Assembly: GCF_000280905.1 (NCBI RefSeq)
Contig: NZ_ALAP01000031.1
Span: forward strand, 1-47,691
Length of the DNA: 47,691 nt
Origin: Streptomyces sp. AA1529
GTDB taxonomy: Bacteria > Actinomycetota > Actinomycetes > Streptomycetales > Streptomycetaceae
Direction: 5' to 3'
The notes beneath the pieces are model-generated. The model ran no database searches, had not been told where the DNA came from, and saw nothing but the letters and a program-made list of their open reading frames with translations. How positions within the stretch are numbered: position 1 is the stretch's first letter; each line of letters starts with the position of its first letter. A program made the translations under genes and the position numbers. Shown here piece by piece: positions 8,048-15,870 of the stretch.

Positions 8048-8425
8048 ATGGAGGTCTTCGTGGTGGAGCGGGTGGAGCGGGTGGAGCGGCTGAACCCCGA
8101 GGTGCTCGGTGCCGGTGCGCGGCTGGGGGAGCGGGCCACCCTCGTGCAGTTCTCCAGCGCCTTCTGCCAGCCCTGCCGTGCCACTCGCCGCACGCTTGCC
8201 GAGGTGGCCGCCATGGTCGAGGGCGTCGTACACCTGGAGGTCGACGCCGAGGAGCACCTGGCGCTCGTGCGCGAGCTGGAGGTGACCGGCACACCCACGG
8301 TGTTCGTCCTCGACGCCCGGGGCCGGATCGTCCGGCGCGCGACGGGGCAGCCGCGCAAGGCGGACGTCATCGCGGCGCTGGGTGCCGCGGTCGACACGTC
8401 CCCCGCGGCCGAGGGTCCGGAGTGA
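8048..8425 (+). CDS. Thioredoxin-family protein
   Basis: Protein of 125 residues with a thioredoxin fold. The active site FSSAFCQPCRATR has a CxxC pair, and the cis-proline loop is TGTPTVFVLD. There is no signal peptide. The chosen ATG at 8048 has GCAGGA about 10 nt upstream. An upstream ATG at 8009 adds 13 residues without a ribosome binding site but lies 18 nt past a TACCCT -10-like element, so it is a real alternative. Codons 6-14 contain three copies of the 9-mer GTGGAGCGG (8063-8089), giving VER-VER-VER. The gene sits 210 bp before etfBA on the same strand. Confidence 0.82.
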   Translation: MEVFVVERVERVERLNPEVLGAGARLGERATLVQFSSAFCQPCRATRRTLAEVAAMVEGVVHLEVDAEEHLALVRELEVTGTPTVFVLDARGRIVRRATGQPRKADVIAALGAAVDTSPAAEGPE

Positions 8426-8531
8426 TCGAGATCCTGCCCCGGGGCACTCGCTTCGCACCGTCCCGCGTGATGGAGTTGGGCTGTTCCCGCTCCCCGTCGG
8501 CGACGGTTGGCAACGTCACAGTTCGGCGGTC

Positions 8532-8560
8532 TTGAGAACGGGGAACGTGCTGGATGTACT
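8532..8560 (+). promoter_or_regulatory. Candidate etfBA promoter
   Basis: TTGAGA at 8532-8537 and TGTACT at 8555-8560 are separated by 17 bp in the 210-bp gap before etfB. An AT-rich patch TAATATTG follows at 8567. A second -10 there cannot be excluded. Confidence 0.4.
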
Positions 8561-8635
8561 GACGAGTAATATTGTGGACGGACGCCCGGTCCCACCGGAC
8601 CGGAACCCGTGAGTCGAAGCAGTAGGAGAGCCGGC

Positions 8636-9427
8636 GTGAGCTTGAGGATCGTTGTCTGTGTGAAGTACGTGCCCGACGCCACCGGTGACCGGCACTTCGC
8701 GGAGGACCGGACCACCGACCGCGAGTCGGTCGACGGGCTGCTCTCCGAGCTGGACGAGTACGCGGTCGAGCAGGCCCTGCAGATCGCCGACTCGGACGGG
8801 GTCGACGACGCGGAGATCACCGTGCTCACCGTGGGCCCGGAGGACGCCAAGGACGCCCTGCGCAAGGCGCTGTCCATGGGCGCGGACAAGGCCGTGCACG
8901 TCGAGGACGACGACCTGCACGGCACCGACGCGCTGGGTACCTCCCACGTCCTGGCCAAGGCCATCGAGAAGACCGGCTACGACCTGGTCGTCTGCGGCAT
9001 GGCCTCCACCGACGGCACGATGGGCGTGCTGCCCGCGATGCTGGCCGAGCGGCTGGGCGTGCCGCAGGTGACCCTGCTGTCCGAGGTCTCCGTGGCGGAC
9101 GGCAAGGTGACCGGGCGCCGCGACGGCGACACCGCCACCGAGCAGCTCGAGGCCCCGCTCCCGGCGGTCGCCTCCGTCACCGACCAGTCCGGCGAGGCCC
9201 GCTACCCCTCCTTCAAGGGGATCATGGCCGCCAAGAAGAAGCCCGTCGAGTCGCTGGACCTCGACGACCTGGACATCGAGGCCGAAGAGGTCGGCCTGGA
9301 AGGCGCCTGGACCAAGGTCGAGGACGTGGCCGAGCGCCCCCCGCGTGCCGCGGGCACCGTCGTCGACGACGAGGGCGAGGGCGGCAAGCAGCTCGCCGCG
9401 TTCCTCGCGGAGCGCAAGTTCGTCTGA
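8636..9427 (+). CDS. etfB: Electron transfer flavoprotein beta subunit
   Basis: Protein of 263 residues that pairs with EtfA to carry electrons from acyl-CoA and other flavin dehydrogenases to the ETF-quinone oxidoreductase. It opens MSLRIVVCVKYVPD, the standard EtfB start. The AMP-binding region DLVVCGMASTDGTMGVLPAMLAERLG and the recognition loop EAPLPAVASVTDQSGEARYPSFKGIMAAKKKP are intact. The GTG at 8636 has TAGGAG 8 nt upstream. A GTG 27 nt earlier would add nine residues that do not fit the family. etfA follows after 90 bp. Confidence 0.95.
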   Translation: MSLRIVVCVKYVPDATGDRHFAEDRTTDRESVDGLLSELDEYAVEQALQIADSDGVDDAEITVLTVGPEDAKDALRKALSMGADKAVHVEDDDLHGTDALGTSHVLAKAIEKTGYDLVVCGMASTDGTMGVLPAMLAERLGVPQVTLLSEVSVADGKVTGRRDGDTATEQLEAPLPAVASVTDQSGEARYPSFKGIMAAKKKPVESLDLDDLDIEAEEVGLEGAWTKVEDVAERPPRAAGTVVDDEGEGGKQLAAFLAERKFV

Positions 9428-9517
9428 GACGGCCCGGCCGCCGCGGCGACGCCGCCCGGAACCGGTCGCACCCTCGTCCCACCGACCTCCCACTGATCTT
9501 CCGCAGGAGAGCACCCC

Positions 9518-10480
9518 ATGGCTGAAGTCCTTGTCTACGTCGACCACGTGGACGGCGCCGTCCGCAAGCCCACCCTCGAACTGCTGACCCTCGCCCGCCG
9601 GCTGGGCGAACCGGTCGCCGTGCACCTCGGCCCGAACGCCGCGGACGCCGCCAAGACCCTCGGCGAGTACGGCGCCACCCGCGTACTGGCCGCCGACGCG
9701 TCCGAGTTCGCCGACTACCTCGTCGTCCCCAAGGTGGACGCGCTGCAGGCGGCCCATGACGCCGTCTCGCCCGCCGCCGTGCTGGTGCCCTCCTCCGCGG
9801 AGGGCAAGGAGATCGCGGCACGGCTCGCGGTCCGCCTCGGCTCCGGCATCGTCACCGACGCGGTCGACCTGGAGGCCGGTGACGAGGGCCCGGTGGCCAC
9901 GCAGTCGGTCTTCGCCGCCGCCTTCACCACCAAGTCCCGGATCACCAAGGGCACTCCGGTCATCACCGTCAAGCCCAACTCGGCCACCCCGGAGGCGGCT
10001 CCCGCCGCGGGCGCGGTCGAGGAGCTGGCGGTCGGCTTCGGCGACACCGCCACCGGTACCAAGGTCACTTCGCGCACCCCGCGCGAGTCCACCGGCCGCC
10101 CCGAGCTGACCGAGGCCGCGATCGTGGTCTCCGGCGGCCGCGGCCTCAACGGCGCCGAGAACTTCCCGCTGATCGAGGGCCTGGCCGACTCGCTGGGCGC
10201 CGCAGTGGGCGCCTCCCGCGCCGCGGTCGACGCCGGCTGGTACCCGCACTCCCACCAGGTGGGCCAGACCGGCAAGAGCGTCTCTCCGCAGCTCTACATC
10301 GCCACCGGCATCTCCGGGGCGATCCAGCACCGCGCCGGAATGCAGACCTCGAAGACGATCGTGGCCATCAACAAGGACTCCGAGGCCCCGATCTTCGACC
10401 TGGTCGACTACGGCGTCGTCGGCGACCTCTTCCAGGTCGTCCCCCAGCTCACCGAGGAGATCAAGGCCCGCAAGGGCTGA
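9518..10480 (+). CDS. etfA: Electron transfer flavoprotein alpha subunit
   Basis: Protein of 320 residues. The N-terminal domain (1-180) pairs with EtfB. The C-terminal domain binds FAD through [39 protein letters not shown] and [13 protein letters not shown], all canonical. AGGAGAG precedes the ATG at 9518. It is the second gene of the etfBA operon and is followed by a strong terminator. Confidence 0.96.
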   Translation: MAEVLVYVDHVDGAVRKPTLELLTLARRLGEPVAVHLGPNAADAAKTLGEYGATRVLAADASEFADYLVVPKVDALQAAHDAVSPAAVLVPSSAEGKEIAARLAVRLGSGIVTDAVDLEAGDEGPVATQSVFAAAFTTKSRITKGTPVITVKPNSATPEAAPAAGAVEELAVGFGDTATGTKVTSRTPRESTGRPELTEAAIVVSGGRGLNGAENFPLIEGLADSLGAAVGASRAAVDAGWYPHSHQVGQTGKSVSPQLYIATGISGAIQHRAGMQTSKTIVAINKDSEAPIFDLVDYGVVGDLFQVVPQLTEEIKARKG

Positions 10481-10514
10481 TTCCCCGGCAGCTCGACCCG
10501 GCAGTTCGACGGCT

Positions 10515-10543
10515 GAGCCCCGCACCGGTCAGGTGCGGGGCTC
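10515..10543 (+). terminator. etfBA terminator
   Basis: A perfect 12-bp stem, GAGCCCCGCACC / GGTGCGGGGCTC, has a 5-nt loop 34 bp after the etfA stop. It is followed by GGTACGTTCCTCC rather than a T-run. It is the strongest terminator-like structure noted in the window and could also serve the convergent inhibitor gene. Confidence 0.75.
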
Positions 10544-10608
10544 GGTACGTTCCTCCCGCGCCGCCTCCGGGGGCCGGGTGGGCTCCGTCGGCGGCTTCCG
10601 GGGGTCGG

Positions 10609-11058
10609 TCAGAAGGCGAAGACGGAGCTGCCCTCGATCCGCTTCTGGCAGGCGTTGGCGAAGGTGTGCTCGTAGTTCACGCGCTCGCCCTGCCACACCC
10701 CCTGGGCGGTCACCACGACGGGCCGCCATTCCTTGGTGCAGAAGGTCTGCTCGCCGCCCTCGGCCAGGGCGTCGAAGTTCCCGCCGGAGGCCCGCAGTCG
10801 GGCGCACGCGTCCTGCGCGGCGGGGTGGCTGCCGGACGGGGCCGGCATGCAGTTCAGGGTGACGGCACGCTGGGGTGCCGTGGTCGCGGCGCTCTCGCCG
10901 TCCGCGATGGTGAGCACCAGGGCCGAGGGGGCGTACAGCGAGGTGGCCTTGGCAGGCGCGGCCTCGGCGGGTGCTGCCGTGAGCGCGAGGGCGCTGACGG
11001 CGCCCGTGACAGCAGCCGCCGTGGTGAGGACGGTGCGCCAGGGTGCGGTCTTCCGCAT
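10609..11058 (-). CDS. Subtilisin inhibitor-like (SSI family) secreted protease inhibitor
   Basis: Secreted protein of 149 residues. A Sec signal (MRKTAPWR then a hydrophobic core) ends at an AEA-AP cleavage site near residue 33. The mature domain has the family landmarks LYAPSALVLTIADGESA, RAVTLNC, VWQGERVNYEHTFANAC and a C-terminal VFAF. Four cysteines (70, 85, 107, 137) match the two SSI disulfides. The reactive-site loop reads CTKEWRPVVVT, so the P1 residue is Lys109, predicting trypsin-like targets. Most homologues have YDP where this has WRP. GGAAGG lies upstream of the ATG at 11058. Streptomyces make these inhibitors to restrain their own extracellular proteases during development. Confidence 0.95.
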   Translation of the reverse strand: MRKTAPWRTVLTTAAAVTGAVSALALTAAPAEAAPAKATSLYAPSALVLTIADGESAATTAPQRAVTLNCMPAPSGSHPAAQDACARLRASGGNFDALAEGGEQTFCTKEWRPVVVTAQGVWQGERVNYEHTFANACQKRIEGSSVFAF

Positions 11059-11351
11059 TGTGTGCTTCCTTCCGCTTTGGGGTAAGTGCCGGATCTATCG
11101 GCGAAAGTGAGTTTGCCGAGTCCGCGTGAACAAAGCACATCGACCCCCGCCGTTTCGGTAACGTTTCGCATTGAATCAGTGGCGCAAAGTGACGCCTTCC
11201 TGCTCCCGCGGCCTGCGGCGACACCCCCCGTCTGACGCTTTCGCCCTGCCCGTATGGCCTGATCATCGTGTTTCACGACGACCGGAAACCGTGGTTCGGG
11301 CCGTTCCCCGCTCGCTCCGGTGGCTCCGCCGTACCCGCTCCCGGGGAGCCC

Positions 11352-11381
11352 TTGACTGGCTGGTCAGGCCGCCATTAGCGT
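11352..11381 (+). promoter_or_regulatory. Candidate promoter for aldolase gene
   Basis: TTGACT at 11352-11357 and TAGCGT at 11376-11381 are 18 bp apart. TAGCGT is a common Streptomyces -10 form. Transcription would start near 11388, about 54 nt before the ATG at 11442, which has its own GGAGAGGGAG ribosome binding site. Confidence 0.5.
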
Positions 11382-11394
11382 CACGGCACCGACT

Positions 11395-11409
11395 TCAACG
11401 TTTTGTTGA
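11395..11409. promoter_or_regulatory. Candidate operator just downstream of aldolase promoter
   Basis: TCAAC-GTTTT-GTTGA is a perfect inverted repeat placed 14-28 bp past the -10 element, where a bound repressor would block transcription. The regulator is unknown. No IclR or GntR gene is adjacent in the window. Confidence 0.35.
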
Positions 11410-11441
11410 TGTCAGGTCGGAGTGCGGGAGAGGGAGTACAG

Positions 11442-12719
11442 ATGGCGCAGGGCGGGACCGTGGGGACCAGCTTGGGCAGCGGCGTGCTGGAAGGGGTGTC
11501 CCGGCTGCTGGAGCCGGTGGACGCCGAACTCGCCCGCCGCTACCCGGGGGAGCCGAGCACCCGGCAGCCGGTGCACACCGTCTATGTCCCCGCCGACACC
11601 GTTACGCCCGGCACCGTACGGGAATGGGGCGAAACCGCCCGGGCACTGCTCGAGGCGCACGCGCCGGACGCCGCCTCCCTCGCCCGGGTACTGGGCATGG
11701 ATGAGGCGCTGGCCGGGCCGGTCCACACGCGGATCCTGGACAAGCTGCGCCGGGAGCCCGTGGAGGACCTGCGCATCGACTTCGAGGACGGCTACGGCGT
11801 CCGGCCCGACGACGAGGAGGACGCCGCCGCCCTCCGGGCCGCCGCACTGCTCGCCGACACCTTCGCCGAAGGCGCCCCGGGACCCGCTCCCGCCTGCGCG
11901 GGCATCCGGATGAAGTGCATGGAGGCGGCCGTCCGCGACCGCGGCATCCGCACCCTCGACCTCTTCCTGACCGGCCTCATGGAGGCGGGAGGACTGCCCG
12001 GCGGACTGGTGCTCACCCTGCCGAAGGTGACCTACCCCGAGCAGGTCACCGCGATGGCCCGGCTGTGCGAGGAGTTCGAGAAGGCCCGCGGCCTGGCGCC
12101 GGGCCGGATCGGGTTCGAGATCCAGATCGAGACCACACAGGCGATCCTCGGCGCCGACGGCCGGGCCACCGTCGCCCGGCTGATCGACGCCGCCGAGGGC
12201 CGCGCCACCTCGCTGCACTACGGCACCTTCGACTACAGCGCCTCCTGCGGAGTCTCGGCCGCCCACCAGGCCATGGACCATCCCGCGGCCGACCACGCCA
12301 AGGCCGTCATGCAGGTCGCCGCCGCGGGAACCGGGGTCCGGCTCTCCGACGGCTCCACCAACGTCATCCCCACCGGCGGCCGGGAGCAGGTCCACGACGC
12401 CTGGCGGCTGCACCACTCACTGGTCAGGCGCTCGCTGTCGCGTGCCTATTACCAGGGCTGGGACATGCACCCCGGCCATCTGCCCACCCGCTACGCCGCC
12501 GTGTACGCCTTCTACCGCGAGGGCATGCGGCGGGCCGGTGAACGGCTGGCCGCCTATGTCGAGCAGGCCGGCGGCGAGGTGCTGGACGAGCCGGCGACCG
12601 CCCGCGCGCTCAGCGGCTATCTGCTGCGCGGCCTCGACTGCGGCGCACTCGACGCGGCCGAGGTCACCGCGGTCTCCGGGCTGGACCGCTCCGGGCTCGA
12701 CCGCCTCGCGGGCCGCTGA
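11442..12719 (+). CDS. HpcH/HpaI-type aldolase / citrate lyase beta-like (DUF6986-like)
   Basis: Protein of 425 residues with the metal-dependent TIM barrel of the HpcH/HpaI and malate synthase-like group. The landmarks are DLRIDFEDGYGVRPDDEE (metal-binding acidic cluster), IGFEIQIETTQAILG (catalytic and metal Glu) and HYGTFDYSASCGVSAAHQAMDHPAADHAKAVMQ. WDMHPGHLPTRYAA is close to the malate-synthase-like C-terminal signature. The family is often found near purine/ureide catabolism genes in Streptomyces, but no such gene is next to it here, so the substrate is unassigned. The ATG at 11442 has a good ribosome binding site. A short in-frame extension upstream lacks one. Confidence 0.8.
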   Translation: MAQGGTVGTSLGSGVLEGVSRLLEPVDAELARRYPGEPSTRQPVHTVYVPADTVTPGTVREWGETARALLEAHAPDAASLARVLGMDEALAGPVHTRILDKLRREPVEDLRIDFEDGYGVRPDDEEDAAALRAAALLADTFAEGAPGPAPACAGIRMKCMEAAVRDRGIRTLDLFLTGLMEAGGLPGGLVLTLPKVTYPEQVTAMARLCEEFEKARGLAPGRIGFEIQIETTQAILGADGRATVARLIDAAEGRATSLHYGTFDYSASCGVSAAHQAMDHPAADHAKAVMQVAAAGTGVRLSDGSTNVIPTGGREQVHDAWRLHHSLVRRSLSRAYYQGWDMHPGHLPTRYAAVYAFYREGMRRAGERLAAYVEQAGGEVLDEPATARALSGYLLRGLDCGALDAAEVTAVSGLDRSGLDRLAGR

Positions 12720-12721
12720 GC

Positions 12722-12740
12722 CCGCCCGTTCTCCGGGCGG
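12722..12740. terminator. Hairpin after aldolase gene
   Basis: A 7-bp stem (CCGCCCG / CGGGCGG) with a 5-nt loop starts 3 bp past the stop. The 170-bp convergent gap that follows shows no further clear feature. Confidence 0.4.
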
Positions 12741-12892
12741 CCGCCCAGGTCTCGCGCGGCCGCCCGGTCCCGGTGCGGCCGGAAGGGACGCCCGGGCGCA
12801 GCGGCCGGGAGGGGGCCAGGTCCGTGCCGTGCCGTGCCGCCGGCCGCCGCGAGGCGTTCCGTCCGCCGTTCCCGGACCGGGCGGGCGCCCGG

Positions 12893-13399
12893 TCAGACGT
12901 CGGCGCCCAGCCGCTCCCAGCCGTCGGCCAGAGCGGTCAGCTCGCGCAGCAGCCGTTCCCGGTCCGCGGGCTCGTAGGGGGCCAGGAGCCGCTCGTCGAG
13001 CTCCCGCACCCGGCCGTCGGCCTCGCGGAGCGCTTGTTCGCCCTCCGCCGTGAGGAAGAGCAGCTTGCGGCGGCCGTCCGCCGCCGCGGTCCGCCGCTCG
13101 AGCAGCCCGCGGTCCTCCAGGCGCCGGGCCAGGTCCGCCATGGTGGAGGTGTCCAGGGCGACGGCGGCGGCCAGCGAACTCTGGTCGCAGCCGGGGCTTG
13201 CCCCGACCGTCGTCAGGACGGCGAACTGCGGTCCGGTCAGCGTCGGGCCGACCGTACGCAACCACCCCGCGAGATACGCCTGGTACAGGCGCCGCACCTG
13301 GTAGCCGGGCGCCGCGGTGAGCACGGCGGGAGCGGACGGGGTGGCGGGTGCCGCCGCGGAATCCGCCGCGGGTGTCCCTTCCGGGGTCGTGTCAGCCAT
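12893..13399 (-). CDS. MarR-family regulator
   Basis: Protein of 168 residues. An Ala/Pro-rich N-terminal tail of about 28 residues precedes a MarR winged helix. TLTGPQFAVLTTVGASPGCDQSSLAAAVALDTSTMADLARRLEDRGLLERR is followed by the wing TAAADGRRKLLFLTAEGEQ with the D-x-R-R-K-L signature. It is transcribed alone from an upstream region containing CACTTAAG about 6 bp before the start codon. Ligand and targets are unknown. Confidence 0.85.
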   Translation of the reverse strand: MADTTPEGTPAADSAAAPATPSAPAVLTAAPGYQVRRLYQAYLAGWLRTVGPTLTGPQFAVLTTVGASPGCDQSSLAAAVALDTSTMADLARRLEDRGLLERRTAAADGRRKLLFLTAEGEQALREADGRVRELDERLLAPYEPADRERLLRELTALADGWERLGADV

Positions 13400-13546
13400 G
13401 TACCCACTTAAGCACGGGAGTTGGGCGCGCGGACGGCCCCGTCCGCACTGCGGGAGACGGCCGTGCGGGCGCGCGCCGGAGCCGCGCCGGGAGCGCCCGG
13501 CAGCCGACGCTCCGCCTTCTCTCCCCCTGCCCGAACGGGGGCGCGC

Positions 13547-14653
13547 TCAGCCGCTGGGTGGGATCTCGCCCGAGCCGCGGGCGATCAGCGTCGTCGGCCG
13601 TGAGACCGTACGCGGTTCGTCGTCGGCGCCGTCCAGCCGCCTGAAGAGCAGTTCGGCCGCGCTGCGGCCGAGGTCGGCCGGGTCCTGGGCGACGACCGTG
13701 ACCGGCGGCGAGAGCAGATCGGCCAGCTCGAAGTCGTCGAACCCCACCAGCGCCACCGGCCGCTCCCGCCGCTCGGGTGCGGCCAGCACGCGCACCAGCG
13801 TGACCGTCACCCGGTTGTTGCCCGAGAAGAGCGCCGTCACCGGCTCGCCGCCGCGACCGCCCGCCAGCATCCGGACCGCGTCGGCCCGCACCCGGTCGGC
13901 GTCCGTGCCGCCGGGCGCCACCCAGGCCTCCGCCACCGGCAGCCCCGCCTCGGCCATCGCGGCCCGGTAGCCGCGCAGCCGCTCCTCCGCGGTGTGGATC
14001 CCGGGCCGGTCGCCGATGTACCCGATCCGCCGGTGCCCGTGTGCGATCAGATGGGCGACCCCCTCGCGTGCGCCCTCGAAGTTGTCGGAGAGCACCAGGT
14101 CCGCGGCTATCCGCCCCGGGGGCCGGTCGACGAAGACGGTGGCGACACCCGCGGCGATCTCGGGGGCCAGATAGCGGTGGTCGTCACTGGCCGGGATGAT
14201 CACCAGGCCGTCGACGCGGCGGGCGCACAGTGCCAGCGCGAGTTCCTGCTCCCGCTCCGGGTCCTCCGCACTGGACCCGTTGATCAGCAGCGCCCCGTGC
14301 GCGCGGGCGACCTCCTCGACCGCCCTGCTGAGCGGGGAGTAGAACGGGTCGGCGAGGTCCTCCAGCACCAGGCCGATGCTGGCCGTGGTCCCCTTGCGCA
14401 GCACGCGGGCACTGTCGTTGCGCCGGAAGCCGAGCGAGGTGATGGCCTCCTGCACCCGCTGCTCGGTGTCCTGGGAGACCCCCGCCTCGCCGTTGACGAC
14501 CCGGGAGACGGTCTTGAGGCCGACACCCGCCTGGGCGGCGACGTCCTTCATCGTCGGCCGGCCCGCGTGGCGGCGCCCGCCGCGGCGCGTCCCTGCGGCG
14601 CGGGGGCTCCCGGGGAGCGGGGGGCGGGCGGGGTCGGAGGCGTCGGCGGCCAC
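13547..14653 (-). CDS. LacI-family transcriptional regulator
   Basis: Protein of about 368 residues. The N-terminal HTH is MKDVAAQAGVGLKTVSRVVN with the minor-groove hinge, followed by a periplasmic-binding-protein-like sugar domain (SIGLVLEDLADPFYSPL, GLVIIPASDDHR, HRRIGYIGDRPG, ALVGFDDFELADLLSPP). The chosen GTG at 14653 has AAGGAC about 8 nt upstream. It adds a basic 34-residue leader before the ATG at 14551, which is the minimal alternative. The gene diverges from a ROK kinase across a region with two perfect palindromes, so it most likely represses that kinase and itself in response to a sugar. Confidence 0.88.
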   Translation of the reverse strand: MAADASDPARPPLPGSPRAAGTRRGGRRHAGRPTMKDVAAQAGVGLKTVSRVVNGEAGVSQDTEQRVQEAITSLGFRRNDSARVLRKGTTASIGLVLEDLADPFYSPLSRAVEEVARAHGALLINGSSAEDPEREQELALALCARRVDGLVIIPASDDHRYLAPEIAAGVATVFVDRPPGRIAADLVLSDNFEGAREGVAHLIAHGHRRIGYIGDRPGIHTAEERLRGYRAAMAEAGLPVAEAWVAPGGTDADRVRADAVRMLAGGRGGEPVTALFSGNNRVTVTLVRVLAAPERRERPVALVGFDDFELADLLSPPVTVVAQDPADLGRSAAELLFRRLDGADDEPRTVSRPTTLIARGSGEIPPSG

Positions 14654-14803
14654 GGCTGCTGTCCTTGTCCTGGGGAGCGGAGGTCGGCGCGGTGCGGGGT
14701 GGATGGGCGGTGGGTGCGGTCCGGCGAGGGGTGCGCCGGTGCTGCGGGCGGGTTCGGTGATCGCGGTACGGAGCAGCATAGCGGCGTCGGCGCGGCAGGT
14801 CTG

Positions 14804-14815
14804 GACAACGTTGTC
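14804..14815. promoter_or_regulatory. LacI-type operator palindrome 1
   Basis: GACAACGTTGTC is a perfect 12-bp palindrome with the central CG step typical of LacI/GalR-family operators. It lies 151 bp upstream of the lacI-type start and 86 bp before the ROK kinase ATG. Confidence 0.7.
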
Positions 14816-14824
14816 AGATCACGG

Positions 14825-14840
14825 AAGTCTTGCAAGACTT
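14825..14840. promoter_or_regulatory. LacI-type operator palindrome 2
   Basis: AAGTCTTGCAAGACTT is a perfect 16-bp palindrome 9 bp after palindrome 1, centre-to-centre 23 bp. The CTTGCAAG core resembles known carbohydrate-repressor sites in Streptomyces. The two palindromes differ in sequence, so two regulators, or two affinities of one, are possible. Confidence 0.65.
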
Positions 14841-14900
14841 GTGCGGTCCGCCCCGCGCACCGTGCGGGCCCGCCACCGCACGCGCAGGAGCCGACCGACC

Positions 14901-15845
14901 ATGCCCAACGACCTCGTCGCCGCGCTCGACATCGGTGGCACCAAGATCGCGGGTGCCCTGGTGGACAGCGGTGGCGGGCTCCTGGCCCGCACCCAGCGGC
15001 CCACCCCCGCGCAGGAGAGCGCCGAGCGGATGGCCGCGACCGTGGACGAGGTGCTCGGTGAACTGACCGCGACCCCGCACTGGTACCGCGTCGGCGCGGT
15101 CGGCATCGGCAGCGCCGGCCCCGTGGACGCCAAGGCCGGCACCGTCAGCCCGGTCAACATCCCCGCCTGGCGCGCCCACCCGCTCGTCGCCGGGGTCCGC
15201 GACGGGGCGGGCGGGCTCCCCGTCGCGCTCATCGGCGACGGCCCGGCGATCGCGGCGGCCGAACACTGGCAGGGTGCCGCCAAGGGCCATTCCGACGCCC
15301 TGTGCATGGTTGTCTCGACGGGCGTCGGCGGGGGCCTGATCCTGGGAGGCGCCCTCCATCCGGGCCCCACCGGGAACGCCGGGCACATCGGCCACATCAG
15401 TGTCGACATGGACGGGGCCCAGTGCCCCTGCGGCTCCTACGGCTGCGTCGAGACCGTCGCCAGCGGCACCAACATCGCGCGCCGCGCCCTGGAGGCGGGC
15501 TGGCGCCCCGGCCCCGACCAGGACGCCACCGCCGCGGGCGTGGCCGCCGCCGCCCGCGCGGGCGACCCGCCCGCCCGCGACGCCTTCGAACAGGCCGCTC
15601 GCGCCCTGGCGGCCGCCATCGCCGCCACCGCCACCCTCGTCGAGGTCGATATCGCGGTCGTCGGCGGCGGTGTGGCCCGCGCGGGCGAGGTGCTCTTCGC
15701 CCCGCTGCGTACGGAGCTCAAGCGGTACGCGACCCTGCCCTACGTCCAGGACCTCGCACTGGCCCCCGCCGCCACCGGTACCGACGCCGGGCTGATCGGC
15801 GCGGGGGCCGCGGGCTGGAAACTGCTGGAGACCGGCGCGGTCTGA
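14901..15845 (+). CDS. ROK-family sugar kinase
   Basis: Protein of 314 residues. The phosphate loop LDIGGTKIAG is at the N-terminus, and a second ATP motif is STGVGGGLILGG. The zinc-binding ROK signature CPCGSYGCVE starts at residue 175 with the upstream His in GHIGHIS. Catalytic Asp lies in LIGDGPAIAAAEHW. There is no N-terminal HTH, so this is an enzyme (glucokinase, N-acetylmannosamine kinase or similar) and not a repressor. GCAGGAG lies 10 nt before the ATG. The divergent LacI regulator and palindromes indicate sugar-inducible expression. Confidence 0.88.
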   Translation: MPNDLVAALDIGGTKIAGALVDSGGGLLARTQRPTPAQESAERMAATVDEVLGELTATPHWYRVGAVGIGSAGPVDAKAGTVSPVNIPAWRAHPLVAGVRDGAGGLPVALIGDGPAIAAAEHWQGAAKGHSDALCMVVSTGVGGGLILGGALHPGPTGNAGHIGHISVDMDGAQCPCGSYGCVETVASGTNIARRALEAGWRPGPDQDATAAGVAAAARAGDPPARDAFEQAARALAAAIAATATLVEVDIAVVGGGVARAGEVLFAPLRTELKRYATLPYVQDLALAPAATGTDAGLIGAGAAGWKLLETGAV

Positions 15846-15870
15846 GCCCCCTGGCCGCGGATCCGGGTGG

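Larger units (their letters stand above)
11059..11441. promoter_or_regulatory. 383-bp divergent control region (inhibitor gene / aldolase gene)
   Basis: No coding sequence is supported here. From left to right it holds two CGTTTCG direct repeats 11 bp apart (11151-11157, 11162-11168), TGGCCTGATC at 11255-11264, which fits the AdpA consensus TGGCSNGWWY at every position, a promoter-like pair, and an inverted repeat (both listed separately). The length and the density of motifs suggest regulated expression of both flanking genes. Confidence 0.55.

Noticed and set aside
8609..8635. Earlier GTG start for etfB
   Set aside because: It adds nine non-conserved residues and lacks a ribosome binding site, whereas GTG 8636 has TAGGAG and the usual EtfB N-terminus.
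8516..10525. A 669-codon open frame antisense to etfBA
   Set aside because: High-GC sequence leaves antisense frames open. The composition is Gly/Arg/Asp-rich and domain-free, and etfB and etfA are unmistakable on the other strand.
11151..11168. Two CGTTTCG repeats as a PHO box
   Set aside because: The 11-bp spacing fits but the sequence does not match GTTCACC-type PhoP repeats.
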